Origin: an uncultured Clostridia bacterium
GTDB lineage: Bacteria; Bacillota; Clostridia; Christensenellales; CAG-314
Assembly (NCBI GenBank): GCA_937915515.1
Contig: CALGIK010000223.1
Span: 1 to 6,648 of the forward strand
Direction: 5' to 3'
DNA length: 6,648 bases
The stretch's first letter is position 1, and each line of letters opens with the position of its first letter. The notes under the pieces were generated by a model. That model worked only from the letters and a program-made list of their open reading frames with translations, was not told the origin of the DNA and did no database searches. The position numbers and the translations under genes were made by a program. Shown in pieces: positions 5,624-6,648 of the stretch.

Positions 5624-5652
5624 ATTTTGGGTTACTTTTTAAATTTTGTCAA
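5624..5652 (-). promoter_or_regulatory. Probable mgsA promoter
   Basis: On the minus strand a perfect TTGACA (plus 5647-5652) stands 17 bases from CAAAAT (plus 5624-5629), a weak -10 matching four of six bases. The start would be near 5617, giving a very short leader that begins at the ribosome binding site. The -35 overlaps a plus-strand TTGTCA (5646-5651) that could serve alr with TACATT (5668-5673), so the divergent promoters may share DNA. Confidence 0.5.
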
Positions 5653-5668
5653 GATTTTTTGTATACTT

Positions 5669-5686
5669 ACATTAAACTGTAAACAA
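5669..5686. promoter_or_regulatory. Possible Rex operator between mgsA and alr
   Basis: The 18-mer ACATTAAACTGTAAACAA matches the Rex consensus TTGTTAANNNNTTAACAA at 10 of 14 fixed positions (4 of 7 on the left, 6 of 7 on the right). It lies 16 bases upstream of the mgsA -35 and overlaps the region where an alr promoter would be. In AT-rich DNA such a match can arise by chance, so this is a weak call. Confidence 0.28.
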
Positions 5687-5714
5687 TTCTTGCCTAAAAG
5701 AATATGTTTTAGAT

Positions 5715-6648
5715 ATGGGATTTTCAACAATCGATTTAAGCAAAATCGCATACAATTTTGATTATCTTAAAAGCAGAGCCAAAACTGCCAAAATTTATTG
5801 CGTCGTCAAATCTAATGCTTACGGTTTAGGTTTGATTGACGTTGTAAAGAAATTGGATTGTGTCGGAGCAGACGGGTTTATTGTTGCCGACTTGTCTGAA
5901 GCTATAAAACTAAGAGAAAACGGTATCAATAAACCGATAATAATTTTAGGCTATACACACCCTAATCTAGCGGAGAAATTGGCTGAATTTGATTTGACAC
6001 AAAGCGTATTTAACATAGACTATTTGTTTTTGCTTAAATGCGCCGCAAAAAAGATATCAAAAGACATAAAGGTTTGGTTAAAAGTTAATACGGGATTTAA
6101 CAGGCTGGGCTTTTTAAGTAAAAATACAGCGGTATTAAAAGCGGCATTAAGCTTTAATAATATTGCCGTAAAGGGGATTTTTGCCCATCTAAGCGACAGC
6201 GCAGCCGCTACTGCCCGCACAAAAAAAATAAATAAAAAACAGATAAAAGATTTTGAGCAATTGATTAATTCAAAGATAATTTCGGAAAAAAAACACGAAG
6301 AAAATATAGATATCAGCTTATTCAACAGCGGGGGTATTACCAAAGATTATCGTCTTTATGACATAATCAGAGCGGGCGCAGCGCTTTACGGAATAGGAAG
6401 CGTAAAGGATGTTAAACCTGCTTTAAGCGTATATGCTTGCGTTATGCAGATTAACCGATTGAATAAAGGTGAAAGCGTAGGCTATGACGGCGCTTTTAAG
6501 ACTAAAAAAAACTGCAAAATTGCAGTTTTGGATATTGGTTATGCCGATGGATTAAACAGAATATTGAGCAAAAAAGCAAGAGTATACTTAAACGGAAGCT
6601 ATGCTAAAATAGTGGGAAACATTTGCATGAACCATTGTTTTATAAAAC
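5715..6648 (+). CDS. alr: Alanine racemase, 3' end beyond the window
   Basis: The PLP-dependent enzyme interconverts L- and D-alanine for peptidoglycan. The frame is open from ATG 5715 to the window end (311 codons; the family is usually about 370-390). Hallmarks are STIDLSKIAYNF at the N-terminus, the PLP lysine in VVKSNAYGLG (Lys32), WLKVNTGFNRLGF (Lys123, Arg130), FAHLSDS (His158), FNSGGI (204-208), IIRAGAALYG with Arg219 contacting the pyridine nitrogen, and the second catalytic base Tyr276 in IGYADG. Two positions differ from the usual family pattern GRxCMD: here it reads GNICMN (301-306). The upstream region has no convincing Shine-Dalgarno sequence, and an ATG-TTT-TAG mini-ORF (5704-5712) ends two nt before the start. 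No other in-frame ATG, GTG or TTG exists back to an in-frame stop at 5673, so the start is fairly secure. The gene is divergent from mgsA. Confidence 0.93.
   Translation, partial: MGFSTIDLSKIAYNFDYLKSRAKTAKIYCVVKSNAYGLGLIDVVKKLDCVGADGFIVADLSEAIKLRENGINKPIIILGYTHPNLAEKLAEFDLTQSVFNIDYLFLLKCAAKKISKDIKVWLKVNTGFNRLGFLSKNTAVLKAALSFNNIAVKGIFAHLSDSAAATARTKKINKKQIKDFEQLINSKIISEKKHEENIDISLFNSGGITKDYRLYDIIRAGAALYGIGSVKDVKPALSVYACVMQINRLNKGESVGYDGAFKTKKNCKIAVLDIGYADGLNRILSKKARVYLNGSYAKIVGNICMNHCFIK

Noticed and set aside
6020..6343. Minus-strand ORF of 107 codons
   Set aside because: It is antisense to alr, which is continuous and has all main motifs; the hydrophobic composition follows from the complement of Lys/Asn-rich codons.

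Overview
This AT-rich window looks like chromosomal DNA from a low-GC Bacillota, most likely a host-associated member of the Clostridia. The evidence is an FMN riboswitch with a transcription terminator, a Gram-positive-type ECF vitamin transporter S component, a clostridial-type Rex repressor, TTGACA/TATATT promoters, AGGAG-type ribosome binding sites and a BspA-like leucine-rich-repeat surface protein. The species cannot be named from the sequence. Most of the window is ordinary core metabolism. I see no mobile element, CRISPR array, tRNA or rRNA.

Layout from left to right. (1) 1-2045, plus strand: the C-terminal part of a large BspA-like protein with 23 copies of a roughly 23-residue LRR_5 repeat, two copies of a 40-residue non-LRR module, and a final InlB/Flg_new-type domain. 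It is closed by an intrinsic terminator at 2073-2104. (2) 2105-2463: a noncoding regulatory stretch holding a strong promoter, a complete FMN riboswitch and a terminator whose 3' arm also carries the Shine-Dalgarno sequence of the next gene. (3) 2464-4343, plus strand: a likely three-gene operon encoding an ECF S component (riboflavin/vitamin type), a pyridoxal/pyridoxamine kinase and a small hot-dog thioesterase of the FlK type. A hairpin terminator at 4381-4413 is shared with the convergent gene. (4) 4420-5606, minus strand: methylglyoxal synthase (mgsA) followed by the NADH/NAD+-sensing repressor Rex. Each has its own recognisable promoter, and a perfect 25-nt inverted repeat sits at the predicted rex transcription start. 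(5) 5715-6648, plus strand, divergent from mgsA: the first 311 codons of alanine racemase, cut by the window end.

How the parts may work together: when FMN is low, the riboswitch should allow expression of the vitamin transporter subunit and, by read-through, the vitamin B6 kinase and thioesterase. This would put part of PLP supply under flavin control. Rex and MgsA are connected through glycolytic flux: Rex reads NADH/NAD+, while MgsA drains dihydroxyacetone phosphate. Alanine racemase serves peptidoglycan synthesis and is itself a PLP enzyme. The most useful observations are the dual-function terminator/SD hairpin with a traceable antiterminator, the mixed flavin-B6-thioesterase operon, the inverted repeat at the rex start, and unusual residues in Rex and Alr.
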